Numbered from the stretch's first letter, positions 18,393 to 28,825 are shown. The stretch is DNA of 64,000 nucleotides from Candidatus Sulfotelmatobacter kueseliae (GCA_900290255.1 OMOD01000024.1:34300-98299), one strand, 5' to 3'. Numbers and translations: made by a program. Notes: a model not told the origin generated them from the sequence alone.

Positions 18393-19643
18393 GTGCGTCA
18401 CATTTTGGACATTTTCGGGCAGACCCTGCGCACGCTCTGGGCGCACAAGTTGCGTTCGTTTCTGACCATGTTTGGGATTGCCTGGGGCGTGGGTTCGCTG
18501 CTGGTGCTGGTCGGCGTGGGAGAAGGATTCCGCTCCGGCAACCGCAAGCAGTTCGACTCCATCGGCGAAAACGTCATGTTCATCTGGTCGGGCCGCGCCC
18601 CGGCAGTGCAGGGCAGCTTTACGGCTTTGCGCCAGTATTACCTCACCTACCGCGATTACGAGGATATTGTGCGCGAATGCCCCAGCGTCGGAGCGGCGGC
18701 GCCTGTCATCCGAAGGGGTGACCTCCGCGCGGTAAGCGACTTCTACCAAGCCAGCGGCCAGGTGATGGGTGTTCCTGCCAGGTTCAGTCAGATCCGCTAC
18801 TTGCCCATGAATGAGGGCCGCTGGCTGAACGATATGGACGACCTGCAGAAGCGTCCTGTAATTGTTCTTGGCGATGAGGCCCGCCGCACGTTGTTCCTGG
18901 GCCGGCCCTCGATCGGCGCCAGCATTCTCCTCAATGGCATCCGCTTTGAAGTGATTGGCACCCTGCAGCGTATCGGCCATGGCGACAACATGAACCAGAA
19001 TCTCCAGAGCTACGTACCCTTCAGCGCCATGCACGAGTATTTCCGGCCGCTGAATGCCGGGATCGGCACCGATGTGATTTCGTATATCAACTATCAGCCC
19101 AGATCGCGCGCCTTGCACGAAAGGGCACAGGAGGAGGTTCACAAAGTCATCGCCCGCAATCATGGGTTCGACCCCAATGATCCTGACTCCTTCGATGAGT
19201 GGGACACGGTCAGGACAGTCGATCAGGTCGGCAAGATTTTCGACGCGATGAACCTGTTCCTGGGCAGTGTGGGACTAGTCACGCTGACGCTAGGGGCGAT
19301 CGGCATCGTCAACATCATGCTGGTTGCGGTCGCGGACCGGACGCGCGAGATCGGGCTGCGGAAAGCGGTAGGCGCGACCAAAGGCAGCATCATGTTTCAG
19401 TTCTTCGTGGAGGGAGCGTTTCTCACGCTGCTGAGCGGCGGAATTGGCATTGCGGGCGCCGCGGCGGTGATGGCGCCGTTTTCCGGGGTGGAACTCGGAC
19501 CTGGATTTGACGCGCCCAAGCTGGTGCCCTCGACTGCCGTACTGGCGGTCGTCTCCCTGGCGGTTGCGGGGATCGCCGCCGGCCTTTATCCCGCGAGCCG
19601 CGCCGCGGCGCTCGAACCGGTGGAGGCTCTGCGCAGGGAATAA
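18393..19643 (+). CDS. MacB/FtsX-like ABC transporter permease
   Basis: MacB periplasmic-core style N region; C-terminal IMLVAVADRTREIGLRKAVGATKGSIMFQF FtsX motif. Confidence 0.88.
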   Translation: MRHILDIFGQTLRTLWAHKLRSFLTMFGIAWGVGSLLVLVGVGEGFRSGNRKQFDSIGENVMFIWSGRAPAVQGSFTALRQYYLTYRDYEDIVRECPSVGAAAPVIRRGDLRAVSDFYQASGQVMGVPARFSQIRYLPMNEGRWLNDMDDLQKRPVIVLGDEARRTLFLGRPSIGASILLNGIRFEVIGTLQRIGHGDNMNQNLQSYVPFSAMHEYFRPLNAGIGTDVISYINYQPRSRALHERAQEEVHKVIARNHGFDPNDPDSFDEWDTVRTVDQVGKIFDAMNLFLGSVGLVTLTLGAIGIVNIMLVAVADRTREIGLRKAVGATKGSIMFQFFVEGAFLTLLSGGIGIAGAAAVMAPFSGVELGPGFDAPKLVPSTAVLAVVSLAVAGIAAGLYPASRAAALEPVEALRRE

Positions 19644-19644
19644 C

Positions 19645-20886
19645 ATGCACCGCGATATGCTCAAACAGGCGGTTTCGGCCATGCGCCACGACCTGCGCCG
19701 CACTCTGCTCACCATGGCGGGAATGGCCTGGGGCATCGCGACCGTGGTCCTGCTGCTCTCTTACGGCAACGGCTTTGGGCAAGCCGTTCAGAATATCTTC
19801 GAGAGTTTTGGCGCGACGGCGGTCGCCGTGTTCCCCGGGCGCACCTCGCAGCAGGCCGGCGGAAACAAGGCGGGAGTGATTGTCCGTTTCACCAACGACG
19901 ACATCGAGCTTCTGCGCAACAACGTGCCGCTTTGCCGCCACATCGCCCGCATGCTGCAAAAGGACTCGACGGTGCAGAACAACAACCGCTCCTTCACCTT
20001 CCCCGTGATGGGGCTTGACCCTTCTGTCCAGGACATCTGGAATCTGGACATCGAGGAAGGACGATTCCTGAATGATGCCGACAACCTGCAGCACAGACTC
20101 TATGCGGTGCTGGCCTCGGAGGCGCGTGAGAAGCTGTTCTCGGGCATGCCCGCGCTGGGCGAAACCATCCGCATTGATGGCGTCACGTTTGAAGTGATCG
20201 GAGTGGGGAAACCTCGGATGCAGGAGGGCGATAACGACAACAATCGCGTCGTTTATATCCCTTACAACTCGATGGACGTCCTCAAAGACCGCCACTACCT
20301 GGACGGAATCTGGCTCGACTCGGCGGGCCTCGACCACGAGAAGATGGCCAGGACAATCCGCGAAACTCTAGCCACAGCGCACAACTTCAAATCCGACGAT
20401 CAGCGCGCCATTTTTGTGCTGGATGCCCAGAAGCAGCTCTCGCAGTTCGGCATCATTGCGATGGCGCTGAAAGTTCTGCTGGCGTTCATCGGCACGATTA
20501 CGTTGGGAATCGGCGGAGTCGGCCTGATGAACATCATGCTGGTCTCGGTAACCCAACGCACGCGCGAGATCGGCGTGGAAAAAGCGCTGGGGGCGCGCCG
20601 CCACGACATCCTTTTCCAGTTTCTGGCTGAGGCCATGTTCATCACAGCGGTGGGTGGAGTACTCGGAATTCTTCTTTCCTATGCCGTGTCTATTTCCGTG
20701 GGACGTCTCACGCTTTATAGCGCGATCGCCCAGCACGCCGAAGCCGGCGACATTCGCCTGGTGGTTTCGCCCGGGGTTCTGCTGGTGGCAACTACCATCC
20801 TGGTGATCGTCGGCCTGATCAGCGGCATGGTGCCCGCCATGCGCGCGGCCAATCTTGACCCCATCGAGGCCCTGCGGTACGAGTGA
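19645..20886 (+). CDS. MacB/FtsX-like ABC transporter permease (paralogue of previous)
   Basis: IMLVSVTQRTREIGVEKALGARRHDILFQFLAEA; start set to ATG 19645 directly after the previous stop. Confidence 0.88.
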   Translation: MHRDMLKQAVSAMRHDLRRTLLTMAGMAWGIATVVLLLSYGNGFGQAVQNIFESFGATAVAVFPGRTSQQAGGNKAGVIVRFTNDDIELLRNNVPLCRHIARMLQKDSTVQNNNRSFTFPVMGLDPSVQDIWNLDIEEGRFLNDADNLQHRLYAVLASEAREKLFSGMPALGETIRIDGVTFEVIGVGKPRMQEGDNDNNRVVYIPYNSMDVLKDRHYLDGIWLDSAGLDHEKMARTIRETLATAHNFKSDDQRAIFVLDAQKQLSQFGIIAMALKVLLAFIGTITLGIGGVGLMNIMLVSVTQRTREIGVEKALGARRHDILFQFLAEAMFITAVGGVLGILLSYAVSISVGRLTLYSAIAQHAEAGDIRLVVSPGVLLVATTILVIVGLISGMVPAMRAANLDPIEALRYE

Positions 20887-20904
20887 GGCCGGCGCATTCA
20901 GGCA

Positions 20905-20983
20905 GCGGAGCTTCGCTCCGCGGGACAGCCCCATTCGACTCGCTCCGCTCGCTCAGGGCAGGCTTAGGCGGCTGTCCCCACAA
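20905..20983. repeat. double-hairpin intergenic element
   Basis: GCGGAGCTTCGCTCCGC + GGACAGCC...GGCGGCTGTCCCCACA. Confidence 0.85.
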
Positions 20984-20984
20984 A

Positions 20985-21190
20985 GACCTGGGTAGAACTA
21001 TTCGAAAGCTGACCTACTGCCTGCTCGAGCCGCTTGATCAAATCCACTTCGGCCTGCCGGTACGGAGTTCCGTCGGGATGCAGCACCTCGTGGAACCACA
21101 CCGGCGGCTGGCTGAGAATATACGGATGCTCAAGGGAAATTCTCCGCCTGCATTTATATGCTGCTCGTGCCGGATGGATCAACCGCCGGC
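20985..21190 (-). pseudogene. possible C-terminal gene remnant
   Basis: Minus-strand peptide SLEHPYILSQPPVWFHEVLHPDGTPYRQAEVDLIKRLEQAVGQ has globular, non-random composition but no proper N-terminus; lies between repeats. Confidence 0.3.
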
Positions 21191-21204
21191 GCGGGCCCAG
21201 CGAA

Positions 21205-21567
21205 TCAGTCCACGCCCAGGCTGGCGAGCGTTTCTTCCAGCAAGGCCGCATTTATGGTCAGGCGGCGGCCATGCGCCTGCACGTCCTCGAGTTCATCGAA
21301 GGCTCGAAACAGGCGCAGCTTGACCGCCGCGTATTGCTCGGCGTCGTTCAGAGGACGGCCGTGGGCGGCGCTCCACTCGGCCAGCGGATTCTCCGGCAGA
21401 AACACGCTGACCGCGAAGGTCAGCTTGCGGTCGGAAGTCACATCGAAGATGAATTCGGCGGCGGGAGCTTCGGGATCGTCAGCCAACGCCGCCCGCTTGC
21501 CGACAAAGTAGTACTGGTAAACGTAGCCCTGGGCTCCGGCATAGATTTTGAGGCGGCGGACGGTCAT
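21205..21567 (-). CDS. conserved-looking hypothetical protein
   Basis: MTVRRLKIYAGAQGYVYQYYFVGKRAALADDPEAPAAEFIFDVTSDRKLTFAVSVFLP; plausible globular protein. Confidence 0.7.
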   Translation of the reverse strand: MTVRRLKIYAGAQGYVYQYYFVGKRAALADDPEAPAAEFIFDVTSDRKLTFAVSVFLPENPLAEWSAAHGRPLNDAEQYAAVKLRLFRAFDELEDVQAHGRRLTINAALLEETLASLGVD

Positions 21568-21623
21568 GGCACGATTATCGACCTTCATTGGAGCCTTTGT
21601 CTTTGGTGCAGATGGCGCGGGTT

Positions 21624-21725
21624 AATTGTTGATTGTTGAATGTTGAGTGAGAACCCCGGGGTTTCCAAGATGCTTTGTGCAGCGCGAGCTGTTAATCAAC
21701 AATCATCAATCAGCAATCAACAATT
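21624..21725. repeat. heptad inverted array D: AATTGTT GATTGTT GAATGTT GAGTGAG / loop / AATCAAC AATCATC AATCAGC AATCAAC
   Basis: Direct reading of 21624-21651 and 21694-21721. Confidence 0.9.
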
Positions 21726-21760
21726 CTTCTAAACCTGCGCCGTCCTCCTGCCGATATATC

Positions 21761-21897
21761 TAGAACTGGTTTCATAAATCGTCTTGCGCGCGGCGGGCGC
21801 CAGGCCCTCAGGGCTAAAGCCCAGCGTTTATGCGGAGCCCTTGGCGGCCCGGCTGAAGCCGGGCCCTACCCAAAACCTATTTGTGAAACGAGTTCTA
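21761..21897. mobile_element. MITE-like 137-bp element with 19-bp imperfect terminal inverted repeats
   Basis: TAGAACTGGTTTCATAAAT (21761-21779) versus reverse complement of 21879-21897, TAGAACTCGTTTCACAAAT; a partial inverted copy lies at 30422-30517. Confidence 0.75.
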
Positions 21898-21916
21898 CAC
21901 AGAAACGCATCTGATT

Positions 21917-23761
21917 ATGCTCGAATCGCTATCCATCTCTCTCGCCGCCCTGGCCCTGCTGGTCTTGTACCAGCAATACCGGATTTACGGGATCCACAAA
22001 GATTCCAGCAAACGCGAGGAACTGTTCCAGATCGTTACCGAAAACGCCGCTGACATGATTGCGCTGGTGGATGTGAAGGGGAAGCGGCTGTACAACAGCC
22101 CGGCCTACAAGAGGATTCTGGGGTACTCGCCGGCGGAGCTGAGCGAGACTTCATCGTTCGAGCAGATTCATCCCGACGACCGCTTCCAAGTGCTGGAGGC
22201 GGCGCGAGAGGCGCGCGCGACCGGGATTGGGAAACGGCTGGAGTACCGCATCCGGCATAAGGACGGAAGCTGGCGGGTGCTGGAGTCGCTGGCCAGCGCC
22301 GTCCGTGACAGCAAGGGCGAAGTCGCGAAGCTGGTTATCGTGAACCGTGACATCACCGAGCGCAAGCGGGCAGAAGAGCAACTGGAGCACAACCGGCTGC
22401 ACGATCCGCTGACTGGCCTGCCCAACCGGGGCCTGTTCCTGGACCGGCTGCACCAGCTGTTTCTGCGCGCGCAGCGCGACCCGGCCCAGCCGTATGCCCT
22501 GCTGCTCACGAACGTGGATCATTTCAAGGTATTCAACGAAAGCATGGGCACGGCGGCGGGCGACGAAATCCTGCGGGAGATGGCCCGGCGCATCGGAGCC
22601 AGCTTGCGCCAAGCCGACACGATTGCCCACCACGGAAGCGGGGAACTTTCCCCGGAACCGATGTTGTCGCGGCTGGGCGGAGATGAGTTCACCCTCCTGC
22701 TCGATGGCGTGGGCGATCCCAGCGACGCGCTGCGCATCGCGAAAAGAATCCAAGCCGGGGTGGCCGAGCCGCTATTCGTCGGACCGCGGGAAGTGCGGGC
22801 CGCACTGAGCGTAGGCATTGCCCTGAGCGTGCCGGGACACGGCCAGCCGGAAGAATTGTTGAAAGATGCGGACGCAGCCATGCGCCGCGCCAAAGCGCTG
22901 GGCGGGTCGCGCTGCGAGGTTTTTGACGAAGTCATGCACATGCGCGCCGAGGGCCGCCTGCGTCTGGAAGCGGATTTGCGAAACGCGATCGCCGCGCGCC
23001 AGTTCCGCATCTACTACCAGCCGGTGGTGCAACTGGACACGCGGCGGGTGGTGAGCTTCGAGGCCTTGCTGCGCTGGGACCATCCCACACAAGGGTTGAT
23101 TTCCCCCTACCGCTTCATCGAGGCGGCTGAGGACAGCGGGCTCATGGTCTCCATCGGGCACTGGCTGATCCTGCAGGCCTGCCGCCAATTGCGGGAGTGG
23201 GAAGTGAACAACGCGTCCGGGCAGCCGATGAACATTACGGTGAACGTTTCGGCGCGGCAGTTTGCTGATGCCCGGCTGGCCACCGATCTGCAGGATGCGC
23301 TGCGGGAAACGGGCATCAATCCTTCGCAGCTGCAGTTGGAGATGACCGAGAGCGTGGCCGCGGCTGACCCCAAACTCACGGTCACCGTGCTCTCGCATCT
23401 CAAGCACCTGGGAGTGGGTGTGGTGCTCGACGATTTTGGCGTGGGCTCGGCGTCGCTGCGCGGCCTGTGGCAGTTCCCGGTGGATGCGCTCAAAATCGAC
23501 CGGTCTCTGATCCGCGACATGCAGAGCGATCGCGCCGCTTCGGACATGATCGAGGTGTTCATTACTCTGGCCCACAAGATCAACCTGAAAGTGATTGCCG
23601 AGGGCATCGAGACGGCGCGGCAACTCGAGCGGCTCAGCGAATTGGGATGCGAATTCGGGCAGGGATACTACTTCTCGCAGCCCCTCGAAGCCAAAGCTGC
23701 CCTGCAGTTTCTGCGCCAGCAAGTTGCTCCGGCGCGAGGGACGGGGGCGGGCTCACTATAG
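21917..23761 (+). CDS. PAS-GGDEF-EAL cyclic-di-GMP signalling protein
   Basis: PAS region IRHKDGSWRVLESLASAVRD; GGDEF present as RLGGDEFTLLL; EAL present as FEALLRWDHP, DDFGVGSASL. Confidence 0.93.
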   Translation: MLESLSISLAALALLVLYQQYRIYGIHKDSSKREELFQIVTENAADMIALVDVKGKRLYNSPAYKRILGYSPAELSETSSFEQIHPDDRFQVLEAAREARATGIGKRLEYRIRHKDGSWRVLESLASAVRDSKGEVAKLVIVNRDITERKRAEEQLEHNRLHDPLTGLPNRGLFLDRLHQLFLRAQRDPAQPYALLLTNVDHFKVFNESMGTAAGDEILREMARRIGASLRQADTIAHHGSGELSPEPMLSRLGGDEFTLLLDGVGDPSDALRIAKRIQAGVAEPLFVGPREVRAALSVGIALSVPGHGQPEELLKDADAAMRRAKALGGSRCEVFDEVMHMRAEGRLRLEADLRNAIAARQFRIYYQPVVQLDTRRVVSFEALLRWDHPTQGLISPYRFIEAAEDSGLMVSIGHWLILQACRQLREWEVNNASGQPMNITVNVSARQFADARLATDLQDALRETGINPSQLQLEMTESVAAADPKLTVTVLSHLKHLGVGVVLDDFGVGSASLRGLWQFPVDALKIDRSLIRDMQSDRAASDMIEVFITLAHKINLKVIAEGIETARQLERLSELGCEFGQGYYFSQPLEAKAALQFLRQQVAPARGTGAGSL

Positions 23762-23787
23762 GCGGCGTGTCAGGCGAGTGCTCGGCG

Positions 23788-23898
23788 TCATCCCGAAGTC
23801 CCGCGTCCTCACCAGCGGGACGAGGGATCTCCCCGTACAACGGCTCTATGCGTGGGAGATCCCTCGCTCCGCCGGAAAAACGGCTTCGCTCGGGATGA
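23788..23898. repeat. TCATCCCGAAG...CGGGATGA palindromic element
   Basis: tcatcccgaagtcccgcgtcctcaccagcgggacgagggatctcccc...gggagatccctcgctccgcc...ctcgggatgac. Confidence 0.9.
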
Positions 23899-23959
23899 CG
23901 ACCATTGGCCAGGCTGTATTTACGGCGGCGGGCGAGAGCGCCCGCCCCACACCATCGAG

Positions 23960-24886
23960 CTACCGGGTGCCGTTTCCGGGCGAGACGACTCTTCCGTACT
24001 CGGTGGCGCGGCTGAGACGGTCGAACATGCGCCACGCCTCGAGCGATATCTTGCTGATCGCTTCTTCCCCGTCGCGCTCGTTGCCGAGGAACGCCGTCAT
24101 CACCGAGATCACATAAGGACGGCCCTCGACGAAGACGACGCCGGAATCGTTGCGCACGGCTTCGAGCGCGCCCGGCTTGTTGGCAATCTTCAGATCGGCG
24201 GGCAAGTCGCGGGGAATCCAGGAATCCTTGTTCGTGCTCAGGACTTTGAAAAAATCTGCTGTCGAGTCTTTGTTCATCACTTTGCCGTGATAGATGGCGT
24301 CGAGCAGCGTCATCATCTCGCGCGGGGTAGAAATATTTTCGCGGCCCTGCTTCGCGGCTTCGAGGTCCATCATTTTCCGGCGCAGGCGCGTGTGCGTGAG
24401 GCCGAGCGAATCGAGCATGGCATTGACGTTCGGCATGCCGACGCGATCAATCAGGACGTTGGTGGCGGAGTTGTCGCTGACCGCAACCATCATGGTGGCG
24501 AGATCGCGCAGCGTAACGCGGGTAACGCCGGGCGTGAGCCCGTTCATGATGTAGCTGTCGGGAACGAGATCAGACGACTGCACCGTGTAGAGATCAGTGA
24601 GCTTCAGCTTGCCTTGCTCGGCTTGCAGATAAAGGCCGGCTAGGACTGTGATCTTGATCGAACTGGCTTGGGCAAAGACCTCGTCTTCATGCAGGAAGGA
24701 ATGATCACCGGTGGTGAGGTCTTCAATCGCGACGCCCATGACGCCGTCGAGGTGCTGGTCCACCTGCTGAATGCTGGCTTCAAGCTTCTGCCACAGGACT
24801 TTCTGTTTGCCGGCGGATGGGCTTGGGGCTGCGATCTGGGCGAAGCAAGTGGCAAGGAGAAGAGTGCAACAGAGCCAACGTTTCAC
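23960..24886 (-). CDS. class A beta-lactamase-like serine hydrolase
   Basis: SSIK (S-x-x-K), VSDNSATN (SDN), NKPGALEAVRND (KTG-like); signal peptide from GTG 24886. Confidence 0.8.
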   Translation of the reverse strand: MKRWLCCTLLLATCFAQIAAPSPSAGKQKVLWQKLEASIQQVDQHLDGVMGVAIEDLTTGDHSFLHEDEVFAQASSIKITVLAGLYLQAEQGKLKLTDLYTVQSSDLVPDSYIMNGLTPGVTRVTLRDLATMMVAVSDNSATNVLIDRVGMPNVNAMLDSLGLTHTRLRRKMMDLEAAKQGRENISTPREMMTLLDAIYHGKVMNKDSTADFFKVLSTNKDSWIPRDLPADLKIANKPGALEAVRNDSGVVFVEGRPYVISVMTAFLGNERDGEEAISKISLEAWRMFDRLSRATEYGRVVSPGNGTR

Positions 24887-24973
24887 GGGGAGTCTCCTGA
24901 CGGGAGGGATTGTAGCAGGAAGAAAGTTCACCCAGCGATCCCGATCGCTGCTCTGTCCGATGCAGTTGCGACT

Positions 24974-25020
24974 GCCGGGCTTCGCCCGGCCGGACAGCCG
25001 AGGGCGGCTGTCCCTACGCG
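24974..25020. repeat. double-hairpin intergenic element
   Basis: CCGGGCTTCGCCCGG + GGACAGCCGAGGGCGGCTGTCCCTACG. Confidence 0.85.
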
Positions 25021-25028
25021 AGCTTTTC

Positions 25029-26039
25029 TTAGCCATCGATCTTCGCTTCGCGCAACTGCTTCACCGCCGTCTCGGAACTGACCGGCGAATAGTACACCTC
25101 CTTGAAGGTGTAGGAGCGCGCCTTGGATTGCACGACGGGGAGAATCTCGATGTGCCAGTGGTAGTCGTCGTCAATGGTTTTCCAGTAGCCGAGATTCTTC
25201 GAGGGATGCAGGCTGCTGGGGGAAGTGTGCAGCACGAGATGAAAATCCTCGGTAATGGCACGGACGCGCTGCAGGGTGCGGCGCAGCAGAGCGGCCAGGT
25301 TCATGCGCAATCCCGGCCGGCTCAACCCTGCCCGCTCGAAAGAGGAGTCGTGACAGCGGGGCAGAATCCAGATCTCGTAAGGGACTCTCGGGGCAAACGG
25401 GCAGAGCGCCACATAATCGCCCCGCGCTTCCACGACGCGCAGCGCCTGGCGTTCTTCCTGCTGGATAATATCGCAAAAGACACAGCGCTCCTTGCTGATG
25501 AAATAGTCGCGGCCGGCGCGCAACTCGTAGAGCACGCGCCGCGGGACGAACAGGGTCGCGGTGATTTGAGATGTGGGATGGCTGAATTCCTGGCCGGCGT
25601 TCTTGCCGTAGTCCTTGAACAGGCTGACGTACTTGATGCGCGGATCGCGCTTCAGGTCGAGAATGCGTTCGGCAGCGAGGTGGAGGAAATGCCCGATTTC
25701 CTCGTCGCTGGCGTTCCACAGATGCCGGTCGTGGCGCGGGTTTTCGACCAGCACTTCATGCGCCCCCACGGAGTGCATGCAGTCGTAGAGGCCATCGCCA
25801 CGGCGGCCGGGTTCGCCCTCGATGCGATAGAGCGGCGCGGGATGCACCACGGCGCGCGCGGCCCAGGCCGCGCCCGGGTGGTTGGGCGTTGCCGCAATGA
25901 CATGCGTGGAATGAGCGCTGCCCGGGCAAAAACGGCAGGCCGATTCCGGACGCGGTGCGCTTTCCGACAGATCATCTCCGGTGATGACCCAGGAGCGAGT
26001 GATGGGATCTTTACGAAGTTCCACACTCAAGGAGAACAC
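25029..26039 (-). CDS. galT: galactose-1-phosphate uridylyltransferase
   Basis: [39 protein letters not shown]-like [12 protein letters not shown]. Confidence 0.88.
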   Translation of the reverse strand: MFSLSVELRKDPITRSWVITGDDLSESAPRPESACRFCPGSAHSTHVIAATPNHPGAAWAARAVVHPAPLYRIEGEPGRRGDGLYDCMHSVGAHEVLVENPRHDRHLWNASDEEIGHFLHLAAERILDLKRDPRIKYVSLFKDYGKNAGQEFSHPTSQITATLFVPRRVLYELRAGRDYFISKERCVFCDIIQQEERQALRVVEARGDYVALCPFAPRVPYEIWILPRCHDSSFERAGLSRPGLRMNLAALLRRTLQRVRAITEDFHLVLHTSPSSLHPSKNLGYWKTIDDDYHWHIEILPVVQSKARSYTFKEVYYSPVSSETAVKQLREAKIDG

Positions 26040-26140
26040 CGCAGAGAACCGGAGTCAACCGCGATTTCCGGGTCAGTGGTGAGAGATGCCGTAAAAGGCC
26101 ATCCCCAGCGCTTTGTTATAATCCGCGCAGTCCCGCCCAG

Positions 26141-28825
26141 ATGAGCGAGCCGTCCACTCCGCTGATGCGGCAATATGCCGCGGTCAAGAAAGAGCATCCC
26201 ACGGCGCTCGTGTTTTTCCGCCTGGGCGACTTCTACGAACTGTTTTTTGACGATGCCATCGTCGCAGCCAAGGAGCTGCAGATCACTCTGACTTCCCGCA
26301 ACAAGGAGAAAGGCATCGCCGTACCCATGTGCGGCGTGCCCTATCACGCGGCGGAAGGCTACATCGGCAAGCTAATCCGTAAGGGCTTCAAGGTTGCGAT
26401 CTGCGAACAGATGGAGGATCCGCGCCTGGCCAAGAAGCTGGTGCGGCGGGAAGTGACGCGGGTGGTCACGCCGGGGACGGCAGCCGATTCGTCGCTGGGA
26501 TCGGAGGAAAACAATTTTCTGGCGGCGCTGGCCGAAGTGGGAGACCGCGTCGGATTCGCGGCCCTGGATTTATCCACGGGAGATTTTCGGGCGACCGAAT
26601 TCTCCGGCGACGGGGCGCTGCGGCGGGTGCAGGAAGAACTGGAGCAGTTGCGGCCGAAGGAATTGCTGTACGGGTCGGCGGCGCCGCTGTTTGAACGAGG
26701 TATGCCTCATCGAGCGGACATGTCTCAGGAAGAGCTGGCGAGCTTCGCTCGCCAGGACGGCCGAGGGCGGCCGTCCCCACATGGTCTTTTCCACTGCACC
26801 GAGACTCCACTGGACGACTGGATCTTCGCGCCCGATCATGCCATTCCTCTGCTGGAGAATCATTTCGGCGTTCTGTCGCTGGAAGGATTTGGCCTGGCAG
26901 GCAAGACGGCGGCCGCCTCGGCCGCGGGCGCGATTCTGTACTACGTGCGCTCGACCCAGCGCGGCTCGCTCGACCACATTGACCGCATCGGATGGTATGA
27001 GCGGCAGAACTGCCTGGTGCTGGACGCGGTCACGGTGCGGAATTTGGAACTGATCGAGCCGCTGTTTGCCGGAGCAGACGCAGGCGTGACTTTAATTCGC
27101 TCGATCGATGCTGCGGTCACGCCCATGGGCAAGCGGTTGCTGCGGGCATGGCTGCTGCGGCCGTCGCTCGACATGGGCGAAATCAATGGCCGGTTGGATG
27201 CCGTGGCAGCGGGCGTAAAGGATATCGTCGCGCGCGAAGAGCTACGTCGCGCGCTCGACGGCGTGCTCGATCTGGAACGGCTGCTGAGCCGGGTTACGCT
27301 GGAGACCGCCAATCCGCGGGACGTACTGGCGCTGGCGGCGTCGCTGGCGAGAATTCCGGCGGTGAAGGCCGCGCTGGGACGGCTGGCTGCGGAGCGGTTA
27401 AAAGCTTTGCATGCATCGCTCGACGAGTTGCGCGACTTGACGGAACGGATCGTCACGACGATTGTGCCTGAGCCACCGCTGACCTTTGCCGATGGCGGGG
27501 TGATCGCCGCGGGCGTGGATCGTGATCTCGACGAACTGCGGGAACTTTCGCGCAACAGCAAACAGGTTCTGGCGCAGATCGAGCAGCGCGAGCGCGGGCG
27601 CACCGGCATCACGTCGCTGAAAGTGAAATTCAACTCCATCTTCGGCTATTACATCGAGGTCTCCAAATCCAACCTGCACCTGGCGCCGCCGGAATACGAA
27701 CGCAAGCAGACTCTGGTTGGAGCCGAGCGCTTTACTACACCAGAACTGAAAGAGTACGAAGTCAAGATTCTGGATGCGCAGGAAAAGATCGTCGAAATCG
27801 AGCGGCGGCTCTTCACCGAGTTGCGAACGGCGATCGCGGCCGAGGCCAGGCGGATCCGGCACACCGCGCTGGCGCTGGCGGAAGTAGACGTGCTGGCGTC
27901 GCTGGCGCATATTGCCGCGCTGCGCAACTACTGCCGGCCTGAGTTGTTGGCTTCGGGGGATGGCGGCGATATCGAAATTATTGAGGGCCGGCATCCAGTG
28001 ATTGAGCAGCAGGAAATGGCCGGGGGCACGGAGCGTTTCGTGCCAAATGATCTGTATATGAACGGCACGACCGACAACATTCTGCTTTTGACCGGCCCCA
28101 ACATGGGCGGCAAATCGACCTATCTGCGGCAGACGGCGCTGATCGTGATTCTGGCGCAGATGGGATCGTTCGTGGCGGCGCGCTCGGCCCGGTTGAGCGT
28201 GGTGGACCGGGTGTTCACGCGCATTGGCGCGAGCGACAATCTGGCGCGTGGCCGCTCGACTTTCATGGTCGAAATGACGGAGACGGCGGCGATCCTGCAC
28301 ACGGCGACGCCGCGATCGTTGATCCTGCTGGATGAAGTCGGCCGTGGCACGGCTACTTACGATGGCCTGGCGATCGCCTGGGCGGCGGTCGAATATCTGC
28401 ACGCGCGGGTGCGGGCGAAAACTCTATTTGCGACGCATTATTTCGAATTGACGGAACTGGCCGAGCAGCTTTCCGGGGTCAAGAACTATCACGTCTCGGT
28501 GAAGGAAACCGGCGGCGGAATTGTCTTCTTGCGGAAAGTCGAGCCGGGTGCGGCCGACCGGAGTTATGGGATTGAAGTCGCCAAGCTGGCGGGATTGCCG
28601 CAGGAAGTGGTCACGCGGGCGCGCGAGGTCTTATTGGAACATGAATTCGCGGAGCAGCAGGCCACGGCACATTTGTCTCCAGGAGCGACTCCGCCGCCGG
28701 CGCAGTTGACGATTTTCACGCCGCTGTCGCAGCCGGTGCTCGACAAGCTACGCGAAGTGGATTTGAATCGCCTGACGCCGCTGGAAGCGCTGAATCTGTT
28801 GGCGGAGTTGAAGAAGGAAATCTAA
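26141..28825 (+). CDS. mutS: DNA mismatch repair protein MutS
   Basis: [77 protein letters not shown]. Confidence 0.97.
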   Translation: MSEPSTPLMRQYAAVKKEHPTALVFFRLGDFYELFFDDAIVAAKELQITLTSRNKEKGIAVPMCGVPYHAAEGYIGKLIRKGFKVAICEQMEDPRLAKKLVRREVTRVVTPGTAADSSLGSEENNFLAALAEVGDRVGFAALDLSTGDFRATEFSGDGALRRVQEELEQLRPKELLYGSAAPLFERGMPHRADMSQEELASFARQDGRGRPSPHGLFHCTETPLDDWIFAPDHAIPLLENHFGVLSLEGFGLAGKTAAASAAGAILYYVRSTQRGSLDHIDRIGWYERQNCLVLDAVTVRNLELIEPLFAGADAGVTLIRSIDAAVTPMGKRLLRAWLLRPSLDMGEINGRLDAVAAGVKDIVAREELRRALDGVLDLERLLSRVTLETANPRDVLALAASLARIPAVKAALGRLAAERLKALHASLDELRDLTERIVTTIVPEPPLTFADGGVIAAGVDRDLDELRELSRNSKQVLAQIEQRERGRTGITSLKVKFNSIFGYYIEVSKSNLHLAPPEYERKQTLVGAERFTTPELKEYEVKILDAQEKIVEIERRLFTELRTAIAAEARRIRHTALALAEVDVLASLAHIAALRNYCRPELLASGDGGDIEIIEGRHPVIEQQEMAGGTERFVPNDLYMNGTTDNILLLTGPNMGGKSTYLRQTALIVILAQMGSFVAARSARLSVVDRVFTRIGASDNLARGRSTFMVEMTETAAILHTATPRSLILLDEVGRGTATYDGLAIAWAAVEYLHARVRAKTLFATHYFELTELAEQLSGVKNYHVSVKETGGGIVFLRKVEPGAADRSYGIEVAKLAGLPQEVVTRAREVLLEHEFAEQQATAHLSPGATPPPAQLTIFTPLSQPVLDKLREVDLNRLTPLEALNLLAELKKEI
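26735..26784. repeat. double-hairpin element embedded in-frame in mutS
   Basis: CTGGCGAGCTTCGCTCGCCAG + GACGGCCGAGGGCGGCCGTC + CCCACATGG; same layout as intergenic copies. Confidence 0.8.
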
